From: Pseudomonas bananamidigenes
Lineage (GTDB): Bacteria; Pseudomonadota; Gammaproteobacteria; Pseudomonadales; Pseudomonadaceae
Assembly: GCF_001679645.1 (NCBI RefSeq)
Contig: NZ_LRUN01000005.1
Coordinates: forward strand, 1-64,000
DNA length: 64,000 nucleotides
Direction of reading: 5' to 3'
Shown: piece after piece, positions 30,557-38,614 of the stretch
Position numbering within the stretch: position 1 is the first letter of the stretch
How the letters are laid out: every line of letters begins with the position of its first letter
Notes under the pieces: generated by a model
The model's input: only the letters and a program-made list of their open reading frames with translations
What the model was told of the DNA's origin: nothing
The model's database searches: none
Program-made: the position numbers and the translations under genes

Positions 30557-30814
30557 ATGACTTATTTGATCGACGCCTGGCTGGATCGCCCGCACCCATA
30601 CCTCAGGATCCTGCATCGGGAAACCGGTGAAGTCTGCGCAGTACTGGAAGAAGAAGCCCTGCACGAATTGCAGGATCAGGGGGATCTGGACGTCAGCGGC
30701 CTGAGCTCCAGCGAACCGTTGGTACTCAAGGAGCTGGTGCGCAATCTGTTCCTGTTCTGCTATGCCCGGGCGTTGCGCCCGACCAGTGAACTGCAGCACA
30801 GGATCGAAGTATGA
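30557..30814 (+). CDS. PA4570-type conserved hypothetical protein, probably iron-regulated
   Basis: 85 aa from ATG 30557 (MTYLIDAWLDRPHPYLRIL), a start supported by GGAGATGAGA just upstream. No transmembrane segment, signal or known motif; it is acidic in the middle (LEEEALHELQDQGDLD). By position it corresponds to PA4570, a small Pseudomonas protein of unknown function. A strong Fur box sits directly in front, so Fur-Fe(II) should repress it and it should be made under iron shortage. The cytochrome gene that follows in PAO1 is missing here. Confidence 0.75.
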   Translation: MTYLIDAWLDRPHPYLRILHRETGEVCAVLEEEALHELQDQGDLDVSGLSSSEPLVLKELVRNLFLFCYARALRPTSELQHRIEV

Positions 30815-30821
30815 GAACGGC

Positions 30822-30856
30822 GAAGAAACCCTGCACAAGCCACGCTTGTGCAGGGT
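30822..30856 (-). terminator. Terminator of fklB
   Basis: A 13-bp perfect stem ACCCTGCACAAGC/GCTTGTGCAGGGT with a 3-nt loop between convergent genes. The minus-strand side continues into TTCTTCG, a modest T-run, so it most likely ends fklB. Confidence 0.75.
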
Positions 30857-30863
30857 AACGGGA

Positions 30864-31481
30864 TTACAGAACGTCGAGCAGCTCGACGTCGAACACCAGA
30901 ACGCTGTGCGGCGGGATGCTGCCAACGCCTTGAGCGCCGTAAGCCAGTTCGCTCGGCACGTACAGACGCCATTTGCTGCCGGCGTTCATCAGTTGCAGAG
31001 CCTCGGTCCAGCCGGCGATCACGCCGCCAACCGGGAATTCTGCAGGCTGGCCACGCTCGTAGGAGCTGTCGAACACGGTGCCGTCGATCAGTGTGCCGTG
31101 GTAGTGGGTACGCACGTTGTCTTCACGGGTTGGCTTGGCGCCTTCGCCTTGAGTCAGCACTTCGAATTGCAGACCGGAAGCCAGGGTGGTGATGCCTTCT
31201 TTCTTGGCGTTTTCAGCCAGGAACGCACGACCTTCGCCGGCGGCGGCTTCAGCCTTGGCAGCGGCTTCGGCCTGCATGATCTCGCGGATCACCTTGAAGC
31301 TGGCGGACAGTTCTTCCTGACCCACACGGCTTGGCTTGCCGGCGAATGCGTCGGTCAGGCCCGCCAGGATGGCGTCCAGGCTGACACCCGGTGGCGGGTT
31401 GTCGCGCAGCTGGTCACCCAGCTGACGGCCGATACCGTAGCTGACGCGGGTTTCGTCGGTGGACAGATTTACTTCGGACAT
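30864..31481 (-). CDS. fklB: FKBP-type peptidyl-prolyl isomerase FklB (FKBP22 type)
   Basis: 205 aa from ATG 31481 (MSEVNLSTDETRVSYGIG). The helical N-terminal dimerisation domain (1-90, rich in Ala/Lys/Glu) is followed by a complete FKBP domain with HYHGTLIDGTVFDSSYERG, PVGGVIAGW and VPSELAYG. There is no signal peptide, so it is the cytoplasmic FklB type rather than periplasmic FkpA/Mip. It catalyses proline isomerisation during folding. Confidence 0.93.
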   Translation of the reverse strand: MSEVNLSTDETRVSYGIGRQLGDQLRDNPPPGVSLDAILAGLTDAFAGKPSRVGQEELSASFKVIREIMQAEAAAKAEAAAGEGRAFLAENAKKEGITTLASGLQFEVLTQGEGAKPTREDNVRTHYHGTLIDGTVFDSSYERGQPAEFPVGGVIAGWTEALQLMNAGSKWRLYVPSELAYGAQGVGSIPPHSVLVFDVELLDVL

Positions 31482-31595
31482 GACACTGCTCCGCTGTGCG
31501 GACGGCCTCAGGACATGCCGTGCGTGCACAGCGCGTCCCGGCGCGCCCGGAACCAAAAAGGGCAAGCAGACTAGCACAGATGCCCGCTTATTGGC

Positions 31596-31901
31596 CTACA
31601 GTGCCGAGCGCCACGCCAACGGGACCTTCAGGCTTTCTTCAGCGCTGGCGCCAAGACCGCACATTTCATCGTGCACCGAGGTATGAACCAGATTGAATGG
31701 CAGCACCGGAAAGTTATGCAGGATATCCCTGGCATGCTCCACCGACCGCAGCGTCAGCAACTTGCCCTGGGGATCGCTCAGCGGGTAAGCCGCGCCATGC
31801 ATGCGCGCCTCGAGCAGATAGATGCCGCCTTCCATGGAGATCAGGTTCAACTCATCGACCTTCCTGGCGATGGCAAACGCATTCAATTCTTGCAGGTTCA
31901 T
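31596..31901 (-). CDS. DUF6482-like conserved Pseudomonas protein
   Basis: 101 aa, starting MNLQELNAFAIARKVDELNL, with GAGG 7 nt before the ATG. It has no signal or membrane segment. It looks like a small cytoplasmic alpha/beta protein that I associate with the DUF6482 family (moderate certainty). Position matches PA4573 between fklB and the YqhA gene. Function unknown. Confidence 0.65.
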   Translation of the reverse strand: MNLQELNAFAIARKVDELNLISMEGGIYLLEARMHGAAYPLSDPQGKLLTLRSVEHARDILHNFPVLPFNLVHTSVHDEMCGLGASAEESLKVPLAWRSAL

Positions 31902-31980
31902 GAACGCACCTCACGCGGTAGCGGACCGGGACACTTACAGGGATATGCCTCGGCGCCACAAAGCACAAGCCACAAACGAC

Positions 31981-32015
31981 ACCGCCCGTCTGTTTCGCAA
32001 CGGACGGGCGGTTTT
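31981..32015. terminator. Hairpin between the DUF6482-like gene and yqhA
   Basis: A 12-bp stem (ACCGCCCGTCTG with CGGACGGGCGGT, one G-U pair) and an 8-nt loop. The obvious T-run (five T, 32011-32015) is on the plus strand, yet both neighbours are on the minus strand; the minus-strand side has only GTGTCGTTT. It probably still ends yqhA but is oddly oriented. Confidence 0.4.
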
Positions 32016-32037
32016 TGTTACAGCTGTCGACGGCTCA

Positions 32038-32526
32038 TCAGTGCTTGGTGAGCTTGTCCAGGTATCCCATGGCGAATGCCGAAACCACGAAGGTCATGTG
32101 GATGATCACGTACCACATCAGATGCTGGGGATCGACGTTCTTGGCGTCCATGAAGATCCGTAGCAGGTGGATCGAGGAAATCGCCACGATCGACGCCGCC
32201 ACTTTCATCTTCAGCGAAGAGGAATCCATGGTGCCCAGCCAGCTGAGCTTCTCCTTGCCCTCATCGATGTTCAGCTCGGACACGAAGTTCTCATAGCCGG
32301 AAATCATCACCATCACCAGCAAGCCGCCCACCAGCGCCATGTCGATCAGCGACAGCAGCACCAGAATCAGTTCGGACTCGGCCATGGAGAAGACGTTGGG
32401 AATGACATGAAACACTTCCTGGAAGAATTTCAATGCCAGCGCCAGCAGCCCGAGGGACAGCCCGATATAGATCGGCGCCAGCAGCCAGCGCGTGGCGTAC
32501 ATTGCATTTTCGATAAAGCGTTCCAT
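32038..32526 (-). CDS. YqhA/UPF0114 (TIGR00645) inner-membrane protein
   Basis: 162 aa with hydrophobic segments near 10-30, 50-72, 105-125 and 137-155, so about four transmembrane helices. Motif [20 protein letters not shown] is characteristic of UPF0114/TIGR00645. Function unknown. Position matches PA4574. Confidence 0.88.
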   Translation of the reverse strand: MERFIENAMYATRWLLAPIYIGLSLGLLALALKFFQEVFHVIPNVFSMAESELILVLLSLIDMALVGGLLVMVMISGYENFVSELNIDEGKEKLSWLGTMDSSSLKMKVAASIVAISSIHLLRIFMDAKNVDPQHLMWYVIIHMTFVVSAFAMGYLDKLTKH

Positions 32527-32689
32527 TGACTCTCACACAAGGGGGGGTTGTAATCGGCGGCGAGTATATCAGCCCCCCATGACAGCCAGAAACCGCCGGG
32601 AAATCCGCTACCTGCGTGTGTGTGTCAAAGTTTTTCTGCTAGTGTCCAAACCATTGACAGCCCAGCGACAGTGGACAGGACGACTGGAA

Positions 32690-34522
32690 ATGGATGTGCG
32701 ATTGCCGTTAATGACTGCCGGAATCTGCTTCGCCTTATCGATCGGCGGCTGCTCACCCGGTGAAGAAAAAAAACACCCGCTCAGCCTCGAACAGAGGACC
32801 GCGCAGTTCGAACAATCGCTGGACGCCATCACCGACCCGAAACTCAAGGATGCCGTGACCGAACTCGGCGGCTCTTTGTTGCTGCTGGAACGCGCGCAAC
32901 AGCGACTCGACAGCAAGCCCCCCAGAACCGAATACGGTGAAGACGCTCTCGGCGTACTCAAGCATTATCCGACGCCCCAGGCGCTCGTCGACACCTTCAT
33001 CAACGGTCTGTTCGTGCTGCACAAGGACGCCAGCTCCGATTACCTCACCGACCTGCAGCCGGTATTCCCCTTCAATCTCAACATTCCGGGCGGGTTCCTG
33101 TTTCCCCATGGCGTGGAATGGCAATCGGTGACCCTGAGCAACAAGCGTGTCATCGCCTACCAGCCGGAATGGTCGGAAACCGATCCGGGCATTCAGTTGA
33201 GCCCTTCCAGCTCCAACGTCACCAATCCTGACGACCTGACCGTGACCTACCCGTTCATCGAAGGTCTGGACGTCGACAAGAAAACCCGACCGCGCCCGGT
33301 GAGCCTGCAAGGTCAGGTGGAAGTCATCGCCCCGAAACGCCTGCACAGCTTCGATCTGGGTCAAAAGGACATCGGTCAGACCCGCACCGATGCCAACCTC
33401 AGCGTGAAACTGCTGAAGCTGGAAAAGAACTACGCCGAAGTCGAATTCAGCAACAGCCTGCCGCTCGCCCCGGAAGTCGCCAGCACGCCGCTCAATCCGC
33501 TGATCGTCCAGGCCCGTGACACGACCGGCCAGTACCTGGTGCGCGCCGGCGCCATCAATGAAAGTCCCGAGCAGATCGACTTCTACCGCAAACAACTGGC
33601 GCACCTGCAACAGCAAAAGGCCTGGAGCGAAGACCTCGAAAAACAGCTGAACGACGAACAGCGCACCTTCGAGCAACAGCATTCGCGCCGCTATAACAAG
33701 GTCTACTTCAACGGCCCGATCGACACCCTCGAAGTCAGCCTTCTGGATTTTTCCGAAGCGGCTGTCACCCGCAGGCCGCTGGACCTGCCGATCCGTGAAT
33801 TCGACGCGCACACCACGGCAAAGACCGTGCAGCCGCTGGATCTGTCGATCACCGTCTACGACGACCAGGCTCCCAACTGGCTCAAGGGAGCGTCACTGAC
33901 CGAGGATGACCTGAAAAAAAGCATTCACATTCGCCAATCGGTCGAAGAGCCGAGCGCTGCGCGTATCGAGTTCGATCATCGCAAGACCTTCAATGACGAG
34001 CTGTTGGGCGACGATCTGAATCCCGGCGAAAGCCCGGTGACATTCTTCACCGAAAAACACAACGGTAAACTCGACGAGCCCATCGAGCTGCCTGCGGAGG
34101 CGTATCAGGTGGATCCGCTGCAAGCGACCATCACGTATGACTTGAACCTGTTCCCGGAAACCCCGGCAGTGGCTGTCGGTTCGATGCCCTTGTTCCTGGC
34201 CACCGTGGCGAAACAGTCCTATGAAGCCAAGGCATTGCCCAAAGGTCTGGAAATCAGGAATAACGAACTGGTGGTGGACCTTAAACGGTTTCCCGCCAGT
34301 GAATGGCGATTCTTCGTCAAGGACGATAGCGGCAACTACCTCAAGCAGATTCTCTCGGTCAGCCACGACGCGAGCGCAGAAGGCCCGGCGTTGTTTGGCG
34401 TGCACTATTTCTACGGCCATCCGACGCACGTGGAAACCTATCAGCGCACCGACCTCGCCACCGTACAGTACGGCTTTGAGGTCAAGCTCGAGAAAGCGCA
34501 GAGCCAGGGTGCAGCGCCATGA
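32690..34522 (+). CDS. Large lipoprotein of unknown function
   Basis: ATG 32690 starts a lipoprotein signal MDVRLPLMTAGICFALSIGGC, with lipobox SIGGC and mature Cys-21. 610 aa. The mature protein is hydrophilic, has no other membrane segment, and shows a long Gln/Glu/Lys-rich helical stretch (about 300-350: YRKQLAHLQQQKAWSEDLE) between two beta-looking regions. The residue after Cys is Ser, so sorting to the outer membrane is likely. I do not recognise the family. It is convergent with the PA4575-like gene, with 6 bp between stops, and has no operon partner. A structural or enzymatic role in the periplasm is all that can be suggested. Confidence 0.85.
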   Translation: MDVRLPLMTAGICFALSIGGCSPGEEKKHPLSLEQRTAQFEQSLDAITDPKLKDAVTELGGSLLLLERAQQRLDSKPPRTEYGEDALGVLKHYPTPQALVDTFINGLFVLHKDASSDYLTDLQPVFPFNLNIPGGFLFPHGVEWQSVTLSNKRVIAYQPEWSETDPGIQLSPSSSNVTNPDDLTVTYPFIEGLDVDKKTRPRPVSLQGQVEVIAPKRLHSFDLGQKDIGQTRTDANLSVKLLKLEKNYAEVEFSNSLPLAPEVASTPLNPLIVQARDTTGQYLVRAGAINESPEQIDFYRKQLAHLQQQKAWSEDLEKQLNDEQRTFEQQHSRRYNKVYFNGPIDTLEVSLLDFSEAAVTRRPLDLPIREFDAHTTAKTVQPLDLSITVYDDQAPNWLKGASLTEDDLKKSIHIRQSVEEPSAARIEFDHRKTFNDELLGDDLNPGESPVTFFTEKHNGKLDEPIELPAEAYQVDPLQATITYDLNLFPETPAVAVGSMPLFLATVAKQSYEAKALPKGLEIRNNELVVDLKRFPASEWRFFVKDDSGNYLKQILSVSHDASAEGPALFGVHYFYGHPTHVETYQRTDLATVQYGFEVKLEKAQSQGAAP

Positions 34523-34528
34523 CCGGTG

Positions 34529-34858
34529 CTAATGATCGAAAATGCCGGGATTGCGTCCGCGTCCGCCGTTGATCTGCCGTAACTGGGCTTGCAGGTGCAA
34601 GGACCAGATCTGCGGATCGTTGGCCAGTTCGTAGCCATGCATCGTCAGGCTTTCGACAATGGTATCGAGGATCGATTCGGCGGCGACCGGCCCGTGAAAC
34701 GGCCCCTGGGCCTTGATGGCGGAAGGTTGTTCACCGGCCATGCCGGCGGCGAAGAGCAACGTCCACATGCCGGTATCGCCGGCCAACGGCTTGACGGCGC
34801 ATTCGATTCGGGTCACGAGACCCAGGCACTGACGGGTGAGGCAGAGGTTGCGCGACAT
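34529..34858 (-). CDS. PA4575-family conserved hypothetical protein
   Basis: 109 aa, MSRNLCLTRQCLGLVTRIEC, behind GAGGGTCGCC. Moderately hydrophobic (MWTLLFAAGMAGEQ near 31-44) but no convincing transmembrane helix. It corresponds by sequence memory and position to PA4575, next to the Lon-like protease gene. Function unknown. Its stop is TAG. Confidence 0.75.
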   Translation of the reverse strand: MSRNLCLTRQCLGLVTRIECAVKPLAGDTGMWTLLFAAGMAGEQPSAIKAQGPFHGPVAAESILDTIVESLTMHGYELANDPQIWSLHLQAQLRQINGGRGRNPGIFDH

Positions 34859-35049
34859 GGCGGCGACCCTCGGTAAAGCTGGTGTTCAGCCCTTGCTGAA
34901 GGACTGTTTCGATCCCGTGATACTGTCGATGTCCTTGAGCTGAGAATAGAAGAAAAGTCCGCCGCGCCAACCGAATGGAACCAGAAGGCGCCGAATGGTC
35001 ATTGTGTGAATATTGACGCCAGAGTGATGGCACTTTTGCCGAAGTTCGC

Positions 35050-35083
35050 GACAAAACAAAATGGGAGCACGAGGCTCCCATTT
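35050..35083 (-). terminator. Rho-independent terminator of the Lon-like protease gene
   Basis: Minus strand: stem AAATGGGAGC/GCTCCCATTT (10 bp), loop of 5 nt, followed by TTTTGTTTTG, about 20 bp after the stop codon. Confidence 0.85.
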
Positions 35084-35101
35084 CTTTGACGGCTGTCTGA
35101 C

Positions 35102-37540
35102 TTACGCCGGTTTGGCCTCGGCCAGCGCCTCCTGCGCCAGTTCCTTCTCGGCTTCCTTCAGATCGTCTTCGCTGATCATCTCGGCAATCACCCGCAGACG
35201 CTCCACCACCCGCGCGTTGACGCTGCCTTCGGGGAATTCGCCCGCTTCGTTCGGCTCGCCGGCAGGTTCGCCCACCAGCAGGCTCAGTGCTTCATCCGCC
35301 TGACGCACTGCATAAACGTGGAATTGCCCGGCCCGTACGGCGGCCAGCACTTTCTCGTCGAGCATCAGCGTGGCCACGTTGGCTTGCGGAATGATCGCGC
35401 CCTGTTCGCCCGTCAGCCCGCGCGCTTCACAGAGACGGAAGAAGCCTTCGATTTTCTCGTTGACCCCACCCACTGCCTGCACTTCACCGAACTGGTTGAT
35501 CGAGCCGGTGATGGCGAAGCATTGCTTGAGCGGTGTCTTCGACAACGCCGAAATCAGTGTGCATGCCTCGCCCAGCGATGCACTGTCGCCATCGACATAA
35601 CCGTAGGATTGCTCCAAAGCGATGCTCGCGGAAATCGCCAGCGGAAATTCCTGAGCGTAACGGCTGCCCAGATACCCGGTGAGAATCATCACGCCCTTGG
35701 AGTGGATCGGCTGACCGAGGTTGACCTCACGCTCGATGTCGACGATGCCGCTACCGCCCGGGTACACCGTGGCGGAAATCCGCGCCGGCACGCCAAACGC
35801 CGAGTCGCCGACCTCAAGCACCGTCAGGCCGTTGCACTTGCCGACCGCCGCACCGTCGGTGTCGATCAGGATGATCCCCGCCAGCATGTCGTCGAGAATC
35901 CGCGCCGACACACGACCGGTGCGCGTGGCCTTGGCTTTGAGGGCGCGCTCGATGTGGCCGGCGTCGGTCATTTCATCATTGGCCAGGTGCCTGATGAAAT
36001 CCGCTTCGCTGACCAGCTGGAACAGATCGCCGATCCGCGCCGACAACCGCCCCTGATGCTCCGCCAGACGCGCACTGTAGGTCGCCAGACGCGCCACGGC
36101 GTCGGCGGTCAACGGCGCCATGCCCTCCTCCGAGGTTCGGGTTTTCAGCAGCTGGGCGAACTGCTCCAGGCTTTCGTCGACCATCGGGATGTCTTCGTCG
36201 AAATCCACCAGGACGCGGAACATCTCCTGGAAATCCGGATCGAGGTCCTGCAGCGTGTAATACAACTGACGCGCACCGATGATGATCACTTTGACCTGCA
36301 GCGGAATGTGCTGCGGATTGAGTGTCACGGTGGCGAAGCGCCCCATCTCGCTCAGCGGCGATTCCATTTTCAGTTTGCGCGATTGCAGGGCACGCTTGAG
36401 TGCATCCCACACGAACGGCTCGCTGAGCATTTTTTCCGCTTCAAGGATCAGGAAGCCACCGTTGGCGCGGTGCAGCGCACCGGGGCGCAATTGACGATAC
36501 GTGGTGTAGAGCGCGCCCTGATCGGTGGTGTATTCGATCCGGCCAAACAGGTTTTCATAAGTCGGGTGCGGTTCGAACACCACCGGTGCGCCGCCACTGG
36601 CCGGATGACCGACCACCAGGCTCGGCGCGTATTGCTCCTCCAGCAGTTTGCGCGCTACCGCATCGGTCTTGCTGTCGTCCACCAGTTGCTCGACCACGGT
36701 CTTCAACAGGTAGACCTGCATCGCCTGCAGGTAACCGCAGACCCCGGCGTTTTCCGCGTACTTTTCCGACAACGGCGCAAGCAATGGCTGCAGCGCCAGG
36801 GTGATGGTTTCTTCGTTGAGCTGGCGCAACTGGTTGCTCGACTCGCGCTTCCATTGCGGCAGGCTCGCGAGTTCTTCATTCAGGCGCTCTTCGAGGCCGG
36901 AAATGTCATCGTGAAAACGTTCGCGCTCGGCTTCCGGCAATTGCGCGAATTCGGCTTCGTCCAGCGCCTTGCCTTCGAGCATCGGCGTGAAGGCGATGTT
37001 GCTGCTGTCGCGATACAGGGCGACGTCTTTTTCCAGAGCCAGACGCTCGATGACGTCCAGCGCCTTGTCGTAACGCTGATTGAAGGCGCGGTCGATGGCG
37101 CTTTTTTTCTGCTGGTAGGACGGGTGTTCGAACACTGCGGGAAACGTCACCAGCAAGTTGTCGATCAGGCCGCTGATGTCGCTGGTGAAAGCGGCGGCGC
37201 TGCCCGACGGCAGCTCCAGGGCGCGTGGTTCGCGCGGCTCATCGAAGTTGTTGACGTAGACCCAGTCCGCCGGGGTCTGCAGGCGCTTGCCTTCGGCCTT
37301 CAGGTAGCGTTTGACGAACGAGAAACGGCCGGTGCCGGGCTCGCCCATGACGAAAACGTTGTAACCGGGGCGTGGCATCGCCACACCGAACTGCAAGGCT
37401 TCGACCGCACGTTCCTGGCCGAGCACACCGCGAAAGGGCTCCAGATCATTGGTGGTAGTGAAGCTGAACTGTTCAGCGGAAAACGGACGGGTCAGCGCTT
37501 CGGGCGCAAGACGCAAGCTGGCAGCAACAGGATCAGGCAT
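35102..37540 (-). CDS. Lon-like ATP-dependent protease (LonB/AAA_32 type)
   Basis: 812 aa. An N-terminal AAA+ part with Walker A GEPGTGRFSF near 66 and a long helical insert (about 165-330) is followed by the second half of the ATPase with IGARQLYYTLQDLDPDFQE. The C-terminal Lon protease domain has a serine in DGDSASLGEACTL and a lysine in GGVNEKIEGF, which form the Ser-Lys dyad. Walker A has Arg-Phe where Lys-Thr is usual (GTGRFS), so nucleotide binding may be altered. It corresponds to PA4576 and is distinct from LonA. Cytoplasmic; substrates unknown. Confidence 0.88.
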   Translation of the reverse strand: MPDPVAASLRLAPEALTRPFSAEQFSFTTTNDLEPFRGVLGQERAVEALQFGVAMPRPGYNVFVMGEPGTGRFSFVKRYLKAEGKRLQTPADWVYVNNFDEPREPRALELPSGSAAAFTSDISGLIDNLLVTFPAVFEHPSYQQKKSAIDRAFNQRYDKALDVIERLALEKDVALYRDSSNIAFTPMLEGKALDEAEFAQLPEAERERFHDDISGLEERLNEELASLPQWKRESSNQLRQLNEETITLALQPLLAPLSEKYAENAGVCGYLQAMQVYLLKTVVEQLVDDSKTDAVARKLLEEQYAPSLVVGHPASGGAPVVFEPHPTYENLFGRIEYTTDQGALYTTYRQLRPGALHRANGGFLILEAEKMLSEPFVWDALKRALQSRKLKMESPLSEMGRFATVTLNPQHIPLQVKVIIIGARQLYYTLQDLDPDFQEMFRVLVDFDEDIPMVDESLEQFAQLLKTRTSEEGMAPLTADAVARLATYSARLAEHQGRLSARIGDLFQLVSEADFIRHLANDEMTDAGHIERALKAKATRTGRVSARILDDMLAGIILIDTDGAAVGKCNGLTVLEVGDSAFGVPARISATVYPGGSGIVDIEREVNLGQPIHSKGVMILTGYLGSRYAQEFPLAISASIALEQSYGYVDGDSASLGEACTLISALSKTPLKQCFAITGSINQFGEVQAVGGVNEKIEGFFRLCEARGLTGEQGAIIPQANVATLMLDEKVLAAVRAGQFHVYAVRQADEALSLLVGEPAGEPNEAGEFPEGSVNARVVERLRVIAEMISEDDLKEAEKELAQEALAEAKPA

Positions 37541-37858
37541 CGGGCTTCCTTAACAATCAGGCGGGGCAGATAGCGGCATTCTGGCGCTGCCCGTGCCCCA
37601 CTGGCAAGGCGCCACCCGACAAAGCATAGACAACCGGTCATTCCCGCGGCCGGTCCGGTGGTGTGGGGTTTATTCCAGATATTGTGTAAAAAATCACGGA
37701 ACCGCCGGAACGTGCCTAAACTCCAAACTGCGCGGCTGGAACTAATACCGGCCCACTGGCGCCAGAAGGTCTGTACAGAACTCGCCAAGCGGCGTTTTGA
37801 CGTAGAGAGCGGGGCCAGAACCCTGTCCATTGGTACGCACATAAAAGAGAACAAAGCT
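37541..37858. other. Intergenic region between divergent Lon-like protease and DUF3015 genes
   Basis: 318 bp without a convincing gene. It should hold two divergent promoters. GGAACC and GGAACG half-sites followed by TAAACT (about 37698-37725) are possible -35/-10 elements for the plus-strand gene, but I cannot fix one. The frame of the DUF3015 gene stays open backwards across this region without looking like protein. Confidence 0.5.
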
Positions 37859-38347
37859 ATGAAACGGATTCTTCTCGGTACTCTCTTCACCGCTGTATCC
37901 ATCAACGCCATGGCTCAGGCGCCAGGCGGTCCGGATTGCGGCTGGGGCAACATGCTGTTCGAAGGCCAGCGTGGCACCCCGGCTCACTTCCTGGCATCCA
38001 CCACCAACGGCACCTCCGGCAACGCCACGTTCGGCATGACCTCCGGCACCAACGGTTGCTCCACCAACGCAGCGCTGACCTACGGCGGCAAATCCTGGTT
38101 TGCCATGAATGGCATGATGAACGAGCTGTCCGAAGACATGGCCAAAGGCAACGGCGAAGCGCTGACGACCTATGCCGTGGTACTGGGCGTGGCGCCGGAA
38201 GACCGTGCGCATTTCGCCGCCGTCACTCACGAGCACTTCCAGCAGATCTTCAGCAAGGCTGACGTGACCGCCGAAGACGTGCATACCAACACCCTGGCCG
38301 TGCTGAAAGCAGACCCTCGTCTGGCCAAGTACGCGACTCAGGCTTAA
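37859..38347 (+). CDS. DUF3015 family secreted protein
   Basis: 162 aa from ATG 37859, a start that gives a clean signal peptide MKRILLGTLFTAVSINAMAQA. The mature part has two cysteines (DCGWGNMLFEGQ and NGCSTNAALTYGG), the pattern of DUF3015 (PA4578-like) proteins, which are periplasmic and of unknown function. It is followed by a terminator and a REPIN before the DUF4105 gene. Confidence 0.85.
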   Translation: MKRILLGTLFTAVSINAMAQAPGGPDCGWGNMLFEGQRGTPAHFLASTTNGTSGNATFGMTSGTNGCSTNAALTYGGKSWFAMNGMMNELSEDMAKGNGEALTTYAVVLGVAPEDRAHFAAVTHEHFQQIFSKADVTAEDVHTNTLAVLKADPRLAKYATQA

Positions 38348-38357
38348 GCTCGACCCC

Positions 38358-38390
38358 ACCCGCTTCTTTCGGGAAGCGGGTTTTGTTTTT
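38358..38390 (+). terminator. Rho-independent terminator of the DUF3015 gene
   Basis: Stem ACCCGCTTC/GGAAGCGGGT (with one G-C closing pair) and a run TTTTGTTTTTT. Confidence 0.9.
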
Positions 38391-38443
38391 TATGACCCGC
38401 CCTTTTTGAGCGATGCCGGATCAGTTGTGACACGCACTGGATC

Positions 38444-38543
38444 CTGTGGCGAGGGAGCTTGCTCCCGCTGGAGTGCGCAGCGCTCCCTCTTCTGAAGATC
38501 GGGGTCGCTTTGCGCCCAGCGGGAGCAAGCTGCCTCGCCACAG
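38444..38543. repeat. REPIN (divergent REP subtype)
   Basis: CTGTGGCGAGGGAGCTTGCT at the left end and its inverted partner, GGGAGCAAGCTGCCTCGCCACAG with small changes, at the right end, about 50 bp apart. The GGCGAGGGAG variant differs from the GTGGGAGCGAG variant of the other two REPINs here, so at least two REP subfamilies coexist. It lies between the DUF3015 and DUF4105 genes. Confidence 0.85.
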
Positions 38544-38614
38544 GGTGGGTGCAGATCGACTGTTCGGTATTACATCTGGGGCCTTTGTTTTTCTTTCGAC
38601 TTAAGTTGCCATTT

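Noticed and set aside
35318..37573. 751-codon open frame antisense to the Lon-like protease gene
   Set aside because: Shadow of a well-supported gene; starts and ends have no relation to terminators or promoters.
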